Shown: positions 1 to 7,805 of the stretch, one piece after another
How positions within the stretch are numbered: position 1 is the first letter of the stretch
How the letters are laid out: the number at the start of each line of letters is the position of its first letter
Assembly: GCA_964426815.1 (NCBI GenBank)
Contig: CAYRRZ010000007.1
Span: 1-42,820 of the forward strand
Direction of reading: 5' to 3'
DNA length: 42,820 nucleotides
Origin: JADZEJ01 sp964426815
GTDB taxonomy: Bacteria; Patescibacteriota; Patescibacteriia; 2-12-FULL-60-25
The notes under the pieces: generated by a model
The model's database searches: none
Told to the model about the DNA's origin: nothing
Seen by the model: only the letters and a program-made list of their open reading frames with translations
Translations under genes and position numbers: made by a program

Positions 1-297
1 ACATCCCCTACCCGTCATAGCCTTGGTGGGCCTTTACCCCGCCAACTAGCTGATAGGCCATAGGCCCCTCTCACAGCGCGTTTTGCGCTTTACTCCGGAT
101 TCGATCCCGGAGACCATCGTGGAATTAGCTCTCCTTTCGGAGAGTTATGCCCGACTGTGAGGCAGGTCACCAATGTGTTACGCACCCGTTTGCCGCTGAC
201 TTCACTCGGTATTGCTACCAAATGAAATCCGCACGACTTGCATGCCTTAGACACGCCGCCAGCGATCATCCTGAGCCAGGATCAAACTCTCAGTAAA
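1..297 (-). rRNA. rrs: 16S ribosomal RNA, 5' part (partial)
   Basis: The reverse complement contains the universal bacterial 5' 16S signature (the 27F primer site, AGAGTTTGATCCTGGCTCAG, at 290-271), followed by the conserved GCTGGCGGCGTG and CATGCAAGTCG stretches. The gene is transcribed leftwards and leaves the window at base 1, roughly E. coli position 300, so only the 5' domain start is present. The exact mature 5' end is not defined; about 297 is an estimate from the usual distance to the 27F site. The V1 region is short. The sequence GATGATCGCTGGCGGCGTG fits a CPR-type 16S, but the phylum is an inference. Confidence 0.97.
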
Positions 298-471
298 ACC
301 CACAAATCTCTGGTAGGAGATTTGGGATCAAGTGTTTAATCAACCTGCTCGGTTGATGTTAATTTTTCCATCCTTACTCAAAGTAAGATGGACCCGATTT
401 TGGTTACTTGGTCACTCTTCTATTGTCGAAGTTCAGGACATTCCGTTTTTCCGTCTGTTCCGTGTGGAATG
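298..471 (-). other. 16S rRNA leader with two hairpins
   Basis: This is the transcribed spacer between the rRNA promoter and the mature 16S 5' end. Two hairpins are visible. One is AAATCTC/GAGATTT (304-310 with 317-323). The other is ATCAACC/GGTTGAT (339-345 with 351-357). They may help processing or antitermination; the partner strand for an RNase III stem would lie beyond the window. No protein gene is seen between 298 and 725. Confidence 0.6.
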
Positions 472-478
472 TGCGGGA

Positions 479-507
479 AGATTACTCAATCCAACTCAGT
501 GTGTCAA
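479..507 (-). promoter_or_regulatory. rRNA operon promoter
   Basis: On the minus strand TTGACA (507-502) is followed after exactly 17 bases by TAATCT (484-479). Transcription would start near 472, about 175 bases before the 16S 5' end. An A/T-rich stretch upstream could act as an UP element. Confidence 0.75.
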
Positions 508-627
508 GGGCTGTGTCTGTAAGTTCATGGGGATATCTCAAAAAGGTGAAAAAACGCTTAAACAGCTCGTATTTTCGAGTATTTTCAAAAATACCCATAA
601 ATCACACAAAATATGTAAAGACGACGA

Positions 628-656
628 TTGACAAAAACCGCATTTTATGCTAGATT
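628..656 (+). promoter_or_regulatory. Promoter of the GC-rich orphan gene
   Basis: TTGACA (628-633), a 17-base spacer, and TAGATT (651-656) preceded by TGC, which makes an extended -10. The predicted start is near 663, leaving a leader of at least 60 bases. The leader includes CGGC/GCCG and CTGT/ACAG hairpins. Confidence 0.75.
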
Positions 657-725
657 GAGCTATCTCCTTACAAAGGCGAAAGCCCGGCAATACCGCCGTT
701 TTGGAGAGCACCTTCTCAATTTCCG

Positions 726-2156
726 ATGATCTGTCTAAAAAACAGGTCGTCAAAAAAACCAAGAAAGCGAGTGTTTATCGTGAAAAGCCAAAAAACGACC
801 AACCCCTTCAACACGATCGAGTTGTACAACGTTGCGCTCAACGCCTTCAACGCTGCACGCAGGTGCAGCGAAGCGGGCGGCTTCCTGAAGGAAGCGATCC
901 CGGCCATCGTGGTCGCGATCGAACAGCTCGACCTCCCCGTTCCCGCGGTGAAACTGAAGCCGATCGAGTGGAAGGAGATGACGACCGCTGGCCACAAGCC
1001 TGGCAGCTGGCCGCATGTCCTCGCGCATATGCGCGACATTGCGGAAAACGACAAGTCTGTTGGATCGATGAAAACCAAAGTCAGAAAGATTTTGGAAGAA
1101 ATGGACGAGCTCGACAAGCACGTCGACGAAGAAGCATGGAGCGCGCTGAGCGAAGAGCGGAATCGGTTGATCCGATACCGGACCTTCGTAGAGTCCGTCC
1201 TTGAAGATATCGTGCTTGTAACGGAGGCTGCGTGCAGCCGCCTGAACAAGCTCGCGGATGAGGAGCGCGCGCTCTTGCGCAAACAAGAAATGCAGCGCGA
1301 AGAAGAACGTCGCATTGCTGAAGAGCAACGCATCGCCGCCGAACAAGCGGCTGCTCAAGCGGCTGCTCAAGCGGCGGCCATCGAAGCCGCTGCTAAGGCT
1401 GCAGCCGAGGCCGCTCAAATCGAGCAGCCCAAGACGAAGCGGCTCACGCCGCAGTCGGTACATTCGGCCTTGGTCGAGTTGTGCCACGGACGCATCAAAA
1501 GCTTGTCGGCGCGTTACAACGCGGCCAAGCGCATCTTGGTGCTCGTGCGCATCAAAGCCGAGATCGAGATCACGGCCAACGAAGCGGAGGCTATCGATAT
1601 GGTGATACATGCGTTCGTGAAAGAAACGCTCGAACACGATCGGCGCGTTCAGGGCAAGAATCTGAACGAAGCCGCTTGGAGGTGGATGAAGACTGCGCTG
1701 GAAAGCGCCGCAGACGAAATCAAATCCAAGTCCACGCCCACCGATCCACTCACTATCCTCCGAAAAAGCGGAGAGCAAAAACTGCAGCCCGACACCATCT
1801 ACAAGATGATGCAGGACGCGATCCTCTACCGCATGGAGCAGGGTGACGATGAATACACGGCCGTAGATAAAGCCGACGCAGCTCTCGATGGAGCGATTGC
1901 GGACAGCCGAAATCGCTTCGGAGACTTCAGTGATGAAGAGACGAGGGCCATCGAAGACGCGAAGGAGCGGTCAGCGATGGATCTCTTCCCCGAAGAAACC
2001 CCGTCGCCAACGCAAACCACGGCCGAACCCGAACCAGCAAAGAAGAAGAACGCACTTCCGTCGTCCGGAGGCTTCTCCAACGACACGCTGAAGTATCAAA
2101 TCGCTCGGGTCATGCAAGGCATCGAAGACGGCGACGTCCCGACGGCCCAGGCCTGA
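726..2156 (+). CDS. Hypothetical protein, GC-rich orphan with Ala-rich helix
   Basis: I do not recognise this 476-residue protein. The N-terminal part (about 20-190) is helical and charged. Residues about 195-235 form a repetitive Ala/Glu/Gln stretch (runs of AAAQAAAQ type) that should be one long helix or coiled coil. A second helical domain (about 240-400) follows, and the last 60 residues are acidic and Pro-rich, probably disordered. There is no signal peptide or membrane segment, so it is probably cytoplasmic. The start is uncertain. ATG 726 has GGAG 18 bases upstream, which is too far. GTG at 771 or 780 would begin closer to the regularly coding sequence and is a real alternative. Third codon positions are much richer in G/C than in neighbouring genes. 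It has a private promoter and terminator and lies between the rRNA operon and rsmA. Confidence 0.85.
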   Translation: MICLKNRSSKKPRKRVFIVKSQKTTNPFNTIELYNVALNAFNAARRCSEAGGFLKEAIPAIVVAIEQLDLPVPAVKLKPIEWKEMTTAGHKPGSWPHVLAHMRDIAENDKSVGSMKTKVRKILEEMDELDKHVDEEAWSALSEERNRLIRYRTFVESVLEDIVLVTEAACSRLNKLADEERALLRKQEMQREEERRIAEEQRIAAEQAAAQAAAQAAAIEAAAKAAAEAAQIEQPKTKRLTPQSVHSALVELCHGRIKSLSARYNAAKRILVLVRIKAEIEITANEAEAIDMVIHAFVKETLEHDRRVQGKNLNEAAWRWMKTALESAADEIKSKSTPTDPLTILRKSGEQKLQPDTIYKMMQDAILYRMEQGDDEYTAVDKADAALDGAIADSRNRFGDFSDEETRAIEDAKERSAMDLFPEETPSPTQTTAEPEPAKKKNALPSSGGFSNDTLKYQIARVMQGIEDGDVPTAQA

Positions 2157-2203
2157 AACCACAACAACCTTGTTCCGATCATGTCGTGAGACACCTCGGA
2201 ACT

Positions 2204-2249
2204 GCGCGCTAGCACTAGGGATCCTCCCGAAGCTAGCGCGTTTTCTTTT
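2204..2249 (+). terminator. Intrinsic terminator after the orphan gene
   Basis: CGCGCTAGC (2205-2213) pairs perfectly with GCTAGCGCG (2232-2240). A GGGA/TCCC inner stem lies in the loop, and TTTTCTTTT follows. The right arm overlaps the stop codon of the convergent rsmA gene. On the minus strand there is no U-tract, so it should work only for the plus-strand gene. Confidence 0.85.
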
Positions 2250-3051
2250 GAATAAAAATCTGCGCAAGTCTTGCCCACTGCTCTGGCTTCAACTCTTCAG
2301 CACGTGCATTTTCCAAAATACCCGCTTCAACAAAATCAGTTTCCATAAAAGAAAAATTTACCAAGTTCGATCGAACTTTTTTTCGAGGATGCGCAAAGCC
2401 AATTTTCGCGATTTCCATCACCCGCTCCGGATCCATCCCCCATTTTTCTACCCGCTCAATCGAAGACAAAGGAATAACTTCCAACACCGCCGACTGAACC
2501 TTAGGCGGTGGAAAAAAACTTCCCGGTTGAACCCGTTTCACAATTCGTGTCGAAGACGAAACCAAAGCAACCATAAGCGACACGAGCGAATGTTTACCTT
2601 CACGTGCCAAAATCCGCTCAGCCACTTCTTTTTGAATCAAAACCACCAATCGCTCAGGTGGATGTGGCCGATACAAAGCCGTCCGAATCGCGAGCGAGGT
2701 AATTGAATAAGGCAAATTCGAAACAAATTTCCACGGATCTGTGGCGACAATCTCATCCCAATCAAGACGCGCCGCATCCCCATAGGTCACGCCAATCCCT
2801 TGTTCTTGCAAACGCGAAATAAAACGCCGATCTTGTTCAATCGCCAAAACCTCCGCCCCCGCCTGCTTCAAGGCCAAACTCAACACGCCCAAACCAGGAC
2901 CTATTTCTAAAACACGATCTCCAGCTCGAATCTGCGCTGCTTCAATAATCGCTTCGAGCGCATGCGGATCAATCAAAAAATGTTGACCAAGGGCCTTATT
3001 TGCTCCCCCACCCAATTCGGCCAACACGGCTTTAATTTCTTGTGGCTTCAT
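2233..3051 (-). CDS. rsmA: 16S rRNA (adenine1518/1519-N6) dimethyltransferase
   Basis: RsmA/KsgA dimethylates two adjacent adenines in the 3' terminal hairpin of 16S rRNA, a late small-subunit maturation step. At 272 residues the length is normal. Visible motifs are LGQHFLID near the N-terminus, the SAM-binding VLEIGPGLGVLSL (about 45-57), the acidic AIEQD after strand 2, and the catalytic NLPYSI motif (about 113-118). It is the last gene of the minus-strand run prfB-tsaC-rsmA and starts 9 bases after the tsaC stop, without a convincing Shine-Dalgarno site. Pairing with tsaC makes sense because both modify translation RNAs. It converges with the orphan gene at 726. Confidence 0.96.
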   Translation of the reverse strand: MKPQEIKAVLAELGGGANKALGQHFLIDPHALEAIIEAAQIRAGDRVLEIGPGLGVLSLALKQAGAEVLAIEQDRRFISRLQEQGIGVTYGDAARLDWDEIVATDPWKFVSNLPYSITSLAIRTALYRPHPPERLVVLIQKEVAERILAREGKHSLVSLMVALVSSSTRIVKRVQPGSFFPPPKVQSAVLEVIPLSSIERVEKWGMDPERVMEIAKIGFAHPRKKVRSNLVNFSFMETDFVEAGILENARAEELKPEQWARLAQIFIQKKTR

Positions 3052-3060
3052 ACATTAGGG

Positions 3061-3648
3061 CTATTTCAACATGTTTCGCGGAATCCGCACAGCACCTTGC
3101 CGTAAAATTTCCACCTTCCCTTCTTCCGTAAACCGAATAATCGTCGACGCCTTTCGAGGCGGCAGCCTACCTCCATCAATCACAAAATCGGGACGGAACC
3201 TTGTTCCAGAAAAAATCTCATTCACTTCTTTGGATGAACGACACGGCTCTTGGCCCGAAAGATTCGCCGATGTCGACGTGATTGGAAATCCAAAACCACG
3301 AGCCAATGCACGCACATCAGGAGAAGCCGAAATCCGGATCGCCACTTCTCCCTTCAAAGAAATTCCCTTGGCGAGAGCGATGTCCGAACGCAGCGGCAAA
3401 ACCACCGTCAAAGCACCGGGCCAAACTGTTTTCAAAAATCGTTTCGTCGAACCTGATACGATGGCAACTTTCTCAACCTGCGCCATCGATGAAGCCACCA
3501 GCAAAATTGGTTTTCCTTTTTCTCTTTGTTTGATCTGAAATAATTTGCTCACCGCTTTTTGATCACGTGGATCACAACCAAAACCATACACCGTTTCGGT
3601 TGGATAAGCGATCACACCGCCAGCGCGTAAAACCGACACCGCATCCAT
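3061..3648 (-). CDS. tsaC: L-threonylcarbamoyladenylate synthase
   Basis: This is a single YrdC-like domain of 195 residues, the TsaC form without the C-terminal Sua5 domain. It makes threonylcarbamoyl-AMP from threonine, bicarbonate and ATP, the first step to t6A37 in ANN-decoding tRNAs. Signature sequences are GGVIAYPTETVYGFGCDP (about 10-27), the KxR-type nucleotide-binding segment QREKGKPI (about 41-48), and STSANLSGQEP (about 126-136). It lies 2 bases downstream of prfB and 9 bases upstream of rsmA, so the three are almost certainly co-transcribed. TsaB, TsaD and TsaE are not in the window. Confidence 0.95.
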   Translation of the reverse strand: MDAVSVLRAGGVIAYPTETVYGFGCDPRDQKAVSKLFQIKQREKGKPILLVASSMAQVEKVAIVSGSTKRFLKTVWPGALTVVLPLRSDIALAKGISLKGEVAIRISASPDVRALARGFGFPITSTSANLSGQEPCRSSKEVNEIFSGTRFRPDFVIDGGRLPPRKASTIIRFTEEGKVEILRQGAVRIPRNMLK

Positions 3649-3650
3649 AC

Positions 3651-4781
3651 TTATTCTTCTTTGTTCAACTCCGCACGAAAATCACCTGGCTTCACCCCAA
3701 GTCGTAATTCAGCCTCGATAAAGGCATCCAAGTCCCCATTCAAAACACCATCCGTATCCGATGTTTCAACACCCGTACGTAAATCTTTTACCAAACGATA
3801 CGGCTGCAACACATACGATCGAATCTGGCTCCCCCATTCAGCACTATGGAACTCGCCACGCAATTGTTGCTTTTCTTTCTGCATCTCTTCTTCTTTTAAT
3901 TTCAACAATTTTGCTTTCAAAATCCGCATCGCGGTTTCCCGATTCTGTGTTTGCGAGCGCTCATTCTGACAACTGACCGAAATCTTGGTTGGCAAATGCA
4001 CAATCCGAACCGCTGAATAGGTTGTGTTCACACTCTGTCCACCTTTGCCACCCGACATAAAGGTATCAATCCGCAAATCATCTGGTTTAATATCAATCTC
4101 GACATCATCCGCAATTTCTGGAAGGACTTCAACTAAAGCAAAAGATGTTTGTCGAAGGGAGTCGGCATTAAATGGCGACAAACGTACCAAGCGATGAACA
4201 CCCGCTTCACCCTTTAAATGACCATAGGCATGACGGCCTTCAACAAAAAAGGTCGCCGACTTAATTCCGGCCTCCCCGCCACGACTTTCATCAACTAAAC
4301 GCACAGCCCAACCTTTATTTTCTGCATAACGCGAATACATGCGCAGCAAAATCTCCGCCCAATCTTGCGCATCCGTTCCACCAGCACCAGCATGAATGGC
4401 TACCACTGCGCTTGCTGCATCATGTGGCCCATTGAACAACATCGAAAACTCCATTTGCGTATATTGGCGTTCAAGTGTCTGCAATTTTTGTTCAATATCT
4501 GCCTCGATCTCTGCGGTAGACTCGGCTTTGGCTAATTCAACAAAATCAGACAAATCATTCAAATCGATTCGCAAACCTTCCCATTGTGCATATTCCTTTT
4601 TTAATTCAGCTTGCTTTTGCGATTCCTTACGCGCGCGATCCGCATCTGACCAAAAATCTGGCGCCATGCTTTCAACCTCAAGCGCACTAATTTCAGCCTT
4701 CATGGCTGCTAAATCCAAAACAGACCAAGCTTCGTTTAGCTTGGCCCGTAGGGCTTCAATTCGTTCTTGAACACCGGTCAT
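3651..4781 (-). CDS. prfB: Peptide chain release factor 2
   Basis: RF2 recognises UAA and UGA in the ribosomal A site and triggers peptide release. The 376-residue protein has an N-terminal helical domain, the stop-codon-reading tripeptide SPF (in LVRLSPFNAD, about residue 203; RF1 would have PxT) and the catalytic GGQ loop (GGKGGQSVN, about 243-251). Many bacteria need a programmed +1 frameshift around codon 25 to make RF2. Here the frame is open through the equivalent place (SVLDLAAM), so that autoregulation is absent. UGA is therefore presumably a stop in this organism. The start is 20 bases after the stop of the acidic gene upstream, with only a weak GGGAT before the ATG. Confidence 0.96.
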   Translation of the reverse strand: MTGVQERIEALRAKLNEAWSVLDLAAMKAEISALEVESMAPDFWSDADRARKESQKQAELKKEYAQWEGLRIDLNDLSDFVELAKAESTAEIEADIEQKLQTLERQYTQMEFSMLFNGPHDAASAVVAIHAGAGGTDAQDWAEILLRMYSRYAENKGWAVRLVDESRGGEAGIKSATFFVEGRHAYGHLKGEAGVHRLVRLSPFNADSLRQTSFALVEVLPEIADDVEIDIKPDDLRIDTFMSGGKGGQSVNTTYSAVRIVHLPTKISVSCQNERSQTQNRETAMRILKAKLLKLKEEEMQKEKQQLRGEFHSAEWGSQIRSYVLQPYRLVKDLRTGVETSDTDGVLNGDLDAFIEAELRLGVKPGDFRAELNKEE

Positions 4782-4801
4782 ATCCCGGCGAACATACCAG
4801 G

Positions 4802-5242
4802 TTACGCGGCCTCTCGTCCATCCCCCGCTTCTTGATCTGGATCCAAAGATGAAGCGGTGTAGGGCGGAAGATTTCGATCCCCCGCGGTTTTAATTGTTCC
4901 GGGTACCGTAATCTCATACGCCACTGGAGCACCGTTCTCACTCGAAACCGGCTTCATTTGATCGCTATCAGCTGACGCAGTCTCATGCGAGATTTCACGC
5001 ACACCAGAAACCAATTCCTGCACCATATGCTCAGACAATGTTGTATACGGAGCCGATTCTTCACGCATCGTATCCGGAGCACCCTCTTCTTCAGACACCG
5101 GAATATATTCAATCTCTTCCTCTGCGGCTAGATTCTCTAATCCGCTCGAAGAAACCGGCTGATACTCTTGAGCAGCAACAGCCTCAGGCGACATTGGCTT
5201 TTTTTCCTGTGGAACAAAGTTCATGGGTGATTCAAAGCTCAT
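4802..5242 (-). CDS. Acidic low-complexity hypothetical protein
   Basis: This 146-residue protein is rich in Glu, Ser, Pro and Ala, strongly acidic, and has no membrane segment or signal peptide. Most of it should be disordered, with one possible short helix around 68-85 (LSEHMVQELVSGVREI). I do not recognise a family. It heads the run to prfB-tsaC-rsmA and begins directly after an extended -10 element, so its mRNA would start about 2 bases before the ATG. No Shine-Dalgarno site is visible, which fits a leaderless message. ATG at codon 7 is an alternative start. It could be a short acidic regulatory protein, or simply fast-evolving. Confidence 0.75.
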   Translation of the reverse strand: MSFESPMNFVPQEKKPMSPEAVAAQEYQPVSSSGLENLAAEEEIEYIPVSEEEGAPDTMREESAPYTTLSEHMVQELVSGVREISHETASADSDQMKPVSSENGAPVAYEITVPGTIKTAGDRNLPPYTASSLDPDQEAGDGREAA

Positions 5243-5250
5243 ATGAAAAA

Positions 5251-5259
5251 AGCATAGCA
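5251..5259 (-). promoter_or_regulatory. Extended -10 promoter, near-leaderless
   Basis: TGC-TATGCT on the minus strand, 8 bases before the ATG at 5242. The -35 region would fall in the upstream terminator hairpin and is poor, so the extended -10 would carry recognition. The predicted leader is about 2 bases. Confidence 0.5.
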
Positions 5260-5266
5260 GAAAAAC

Positions 5267-5292
5267 AAAAACCCCGCATAAGCGGGGTTTTT
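5267..5292 (-). terminator. Intrinsic terminator after the DUF4870-like gene
   Basis: CCCCGC (5272-5277) and GCGGGG (5282-5287) with an ATAA loop, flanked by A5 and T5, so it can work on both strands. It separates the small membrane protein gene from the prfB run. Confidence 0.9.
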
Positions 5293-5306
5293 GAAATCAA
5301 TTTCAA

Positions 5307-5672
5307 TTAGATATTGATCTTGCTGCGATAAGCACCAATCACTGGGATTTCCCAGAATTCGCCTTGCAATGTCTTGATAACAGCCATGAGGCCCAAGATA
5401 AGCATGACAATCCAGCCAAAGAAGCCAACCAACCAGCCGAGAAGTGGAATCATCGAAATCACGCCGAGAATCAAACCAGCGATGAAAAACACAATACCCT
5501 GCTTTGCGTGTTCCTGACAGAACTTTGAATCCTTCTTCGCGAGAAGTGGAATCAAGAACAAAATGCCGATATAAGACAAGCAAGCGAGGATCTTGTTTTC
5601 TTCAATATCCTTCTTGTCAAAACTTGGCATAACATGTGCCTCCATTTTTGGAGCTTGTTGTTGGTCGTTCAT
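5307..5672 (-). CDS. Small DUF4870-like membrane protein
   Basis: This 121-residue protein has a hydrophilic N-terminus of about 24 residues. A hydrophobic helix (about 28-45, LACLSYIGILFLIPLLA) and two further helices (about 59-83 and 84-103) follow, with little between the latter two. The order and the DSKFCQEHAKQGIVFF linker resemble DUF4870/TIM-barrel-free small membrane proteins, whose role is unknown. It is a single-gene unit: the promoter begins immediately after the groL stop and a strong terminator follows. The -10 ends 9 bases before the ATG, so a leader of about 3 bases is predicted and there is no Shine-Dalgarno site. Confidence 0.88.
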   Translation of the reverse strand: MNDQQQAPKMEAHVMPSFDKKDIEENKILACLSYIGILFLIPLLAKKDSKFCQEHAKQGIVFFIAGLILGVISMIPLLGWLVGFFGWIVMLILGLMAVIKTLQGEFWEIPVIGAYRSKINI

Positions 5673-5681
5673 AATGTGAGG

Positions 5682-5709
5682 AGTATAGCAATTCCTGTGG
5701 ATAAATCAA
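5682..5709 (-). promoter_or_regulatory. Promoter of the DUF4870-like gene
   Basis: TTGATT (5709-5704), a 16-base spacer, then TATACT (5687-5682) with an extended TGC. The -35 abuts the groL stop codon. The predicted start is 3 bases before the ATG. Confidence 0.7.
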
Positions 5710-7338
5710 CTAGTAGTCCATGCCCATGCCTCCGCCATGGCCATGTGATGCAGTCGGCTCTTCCTTCTTAGGCAAGTCCGTAATCACACATTCTGTGGTC
5801 AAAAACATGGCGGCAACCGACGCGGCGTTCTGCAGAGCTGAACGTGTCACCTTGGTTGGATCAACAATTCCCTCTTTGATCATGTCGACATAGGTATCCA
5901 AGGCCGCATTGTAGCCCATGGACCCTGACATCTTCTTCACCTCTTCAGCCACCACCGATCCATCTTTGCCCGCATTCGTGGCAATAGCGCGAATTGGAGC
6001 TTCAAGTGCAATCTTGAGCAAGCGCACACCAACCGCTTCTTCACCTTCAAGATGCAAGGCTTCGAGAGCTGGAAGCGCACGGAGCAAGGCCACGCCACCC
6101 CCAGGAACAATTCCTTCTTCAACCGCAGCCTTGGTTGCAGCTACCGCATCTTCGATGCGATGCTTCTTTTCTTTCATTTCAACTTCAGTTGCCGCACCCA
6201 CGCGAATCACGCCAATACCACCGGATAATTTTGCCAAGCGTTCTTGCAATTTTTCGCGATCAAATTCTGAATCGGTATTTTCAAGCGTCTTGCGGAGCTG
6301 AGCAATCCGAGCCTCAATTGCTGCTTTGTCACCTTTTCCATCAACAAAGGTCGTGTGATCTTTGGTTGAGACAATCTTGTGCACCGTCCCTAAATCAACC
6401 AATTCAACCGAGTCCAATTTGCGACCCAATTCTTCGGTGATCAAAGTTGCACCCGTCACGACCGCAATGTCTTGCAACATTTCTTTGCGGCGATCACCAA
6501 AACCTGGCGCCTTCACCGCCAACGCATTAAACGCACCGCGCAATTTATTCAACACCAAGGTCGTCAAAGCTTCGCCATCAATATCATCACACACGATAAT
6601 CAATTCTTTCTTACCAGTCTGAAGCACCTTTTCCAAAATATGAAGGATATCTTGAATACTAGAAATCTTTCGATCCGTAATCAATACCGGCACATCCGTA
6701 TACTCAGCCTCCATCCGATCCGTGCTCGTCACCATGTAGTGCGAAGCATAGCCTTTATCGATGCGCATGCCTTTCACCACTTCGGTTTCAACGCCAAAGG
6801 TTTGAGATTCTTCAACCGTAATCACGCCGTCCTGACCCATCTTATTCATGGCTTCGGCAATCGTTTTACCGATTTCTGGATCATTTGCTGAAATAGATGC
6901 AACTTGCTCAATCTCATCACCCTGCACAGGCTTGGAAATCTTTTCGCGCAATTCTTTCACCAAAGCTTCAACGCCTTTTTCCATCCCACGCTTTACTGCA
7001 AGTGGATTTGCACCTGCCGTAATATTCTTAATCCCTTCGGCAATCATCGCCTGAGCCAAAACCGTCGCCGTCGTGGTTCCGTCACCAGCCACATCATTGG
7101 TCTTTGACGCAACTTCTTTGACGAGTTCAGCGCCAATATTTTCAAACTTGTCTTCAAGTTCAATTTCCTTGGCAACGGTCACACCGTCCTTGGTAATCGT
7201 TGGCGAGCCATAGCCCTTATCAATCACCACATTGCGTCCTTTTGGACCAAGGGTCACTTTAACCGCATTCGCCAATTGATCGACACCACGCTTCATCGCA
7301 TGACGTGCCTTTTCATCAAAAATAATTTGTTTTGCCAT
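5710..7338 (-). CDS. groL: 60 kDa chaperonin GroEL
   Basis: GroEL subunits form the double-ring ATP-driven folding chamber capped by GroES. The 542-residue length is standard. Visible family features are the N-terminal AKQIIFDEKAR, the nucleotide-binding TLGPKGRNVVID (about 30-41) and GDGTTTATVLAQ (about 85-96), the apical-domain core, and GIVPGGGVALLRA (about 400-412). The C-terminal tail is HGHGGGMGMDY, a His-containing variant of the usual Gly-Met tail. It lies 26 bases downstream of groS in the normal groSL order. There is no clear Shine-Dalgarno site or terminator, and the next gene's promoter starts right after the stop. Confidence 0.99.
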   Translation of the reverse strand: MAKQIIFDEKARHAMKRGVDQLANAVKVTLGPKGRNVVIDKGYGSPTITKDGVTVAKEIELEDKFENIGAELVKEVASKTNDVAGDGTTTATVLAQAMIAEGIKNITAGANPLAVKRGMEKGVEALVKELREKISKPVQGDEIEQVASISANDPEIGKTIAEAMNKMGQDGVITVEESQTFGVETEVVKGMRIDKGYASHYMVTSTDRMEAEYTDVPVLITDRKISSIQDILHILEKVLQTGKKELIIVCDDIDGEALTTLVLNKLRGAFNALAVKAPGFGDRRKEMLQDIAVVTGATLITEELGRKLDSVELVDLGTVHKIVSTKDHTTFVDGKGDKAAIEARIAQLRKTLENTDSEFDREKLQERLAKLSGGIGVIRVGAATEVEMKEKKHRIEDAVAATKAAVEEGIVPGGGVALLRALPALEALHLEGEEAVGVRLLKIALEAPIRAIATNAGKDGSVVAEEVKKMSGSMGYNAALDTYVDMIKEGIVDPTKVTRSALQNAASVAAMFLTTECVITDLPKKEEPTASHGHGGGMGMDY

Positions 7339-7364
7339 AGAAGAATGTAAAATTGAAAAAGGAA

Positions 7365-7655
7365 TTATTCAATCACGGCTAAAATATCCGTTTCAGATAA
7401 AACAAGATATTCCTGACCTTCAAGCTTAATTTCATCCGGTGAGTACTTCTTAAACAAAATGGTATCGCCAACCTTAACCGAAAGTGGAGCCAAGCTTCCA
7501 TCATCCAAGCGACGGCCTGGACCAACCGCAATCACTTTCCCCTGTTCCGGTTTTTCTGTATCAACCGTGTCTGGCAACAAAATTCCAGAAGCAGTTTTTT
7601 CTTCTTTTGTTCCGGTTTTTACGATCACGCGATCGTTCAATGGTCGAAGGGTCAT
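7365..7655 (-). CDS. groS: 10 kDa co-chaperonin GroES
   Basis: GroES is the heptameric lid of the GroEL chamber. At 96 residues with LRPLNDRVIVK at the start, a mobile-loop segment around 16-33 (TKEEKTASGILLPDT) and the VGDTILFKKYSPDEI segment, it is a complete GroES. It heads the groSL operon, and a CIRCE operator 54 bases upstream indicates control by the HrcA heat-shock repressor. The likely -10 is TATTAA (7688-7683), with a poor -35 that overlaps the CIRCE edge. The leader would be about 20 bases with no strong Shine-Dalgarno site. Confidence 0.98.
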   Translation of the reverse strand: MTLRPLNDRVIVKTGTKEEKTASGILLPDTVDTEKPEQGKVIAVGPGRRLDDGSLAPLSVKVGDTILFKKYSPDEIKLEGQEYLVLSETDILAVIE

Positions 7656-7708
7656 AACTTTCGTGTGTGTTTAAATTATTTGTTAATAGAGGGATTTTTT
7701 TCGCAACA

Positions 7709-7735
7709 TTGGCATTCGAACATTTCGAGTGCTAA
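7709..7735. promoter_or_regulatory. CIRCE operator (HrcA) for groSL
   Basis: TTGGCATTC, nine bases, then GAGTGCTAA. Against the CIRCE consensus TTAGCACTC-N9-GAGTGCTAA the right half is perfect and the left half has two changes. It lies between groS and the divergent methyltransferase gene and probably blocks groSL transcription through HrcA. Confidence 0.88.
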
Positions 7736-7752
7736 TGCAGCAGTGCCCATAT

Positions 7753-7767
7753 CTTGCCGCCGGCAAG
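7753..7767. repeat. Short perfect palindrome
   Basis: CTTGCCGCCGGCAAG, a 7-base inverted repeat around one base. It lies just upstream of the -35 of the methyltransferase promoter and on the far side of CIRCE from groS. It may be an operator, or coincidence. Confidence 0.35.
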
Positions 7768-7769
7768 GT

Positions 7770-7798
7770 TTGCCGTCAAGGGCTCAATCCGCTATGCT
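7770..7798 (+). promoter_or_regulatory. Promoter of the methyltransferase gene
   Basis: TTGCCG (7770-7775), 17 bases, TATGCT (7793-7798). The ATG at 7806 follows after 7 bases, so transcription should start 0-1 bases before the start codon. Confidence 0.7.
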
Positions 7799-7805
7799 CC
7801 CCGGC

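Noticed and set aside
750..1778. 342-codon antisense ORF over the first orphan gene
   Set aside because: It has no promoter or start context, and its composition is that of a shadow frame of GC-rich codons. The plus-strand frame has the promoter and terminator.
3651..4781. RF1 rather than RF2
   Set aside because: The codon-reading tripeptide is SPF, not PxT.
7665..7805. Longer N-terminus of the methyltransferase
   Set aside because: The extra 47 residues would cover CIRCE and the promoter and do not resemble the family. The promoter position fits ATG 7806.
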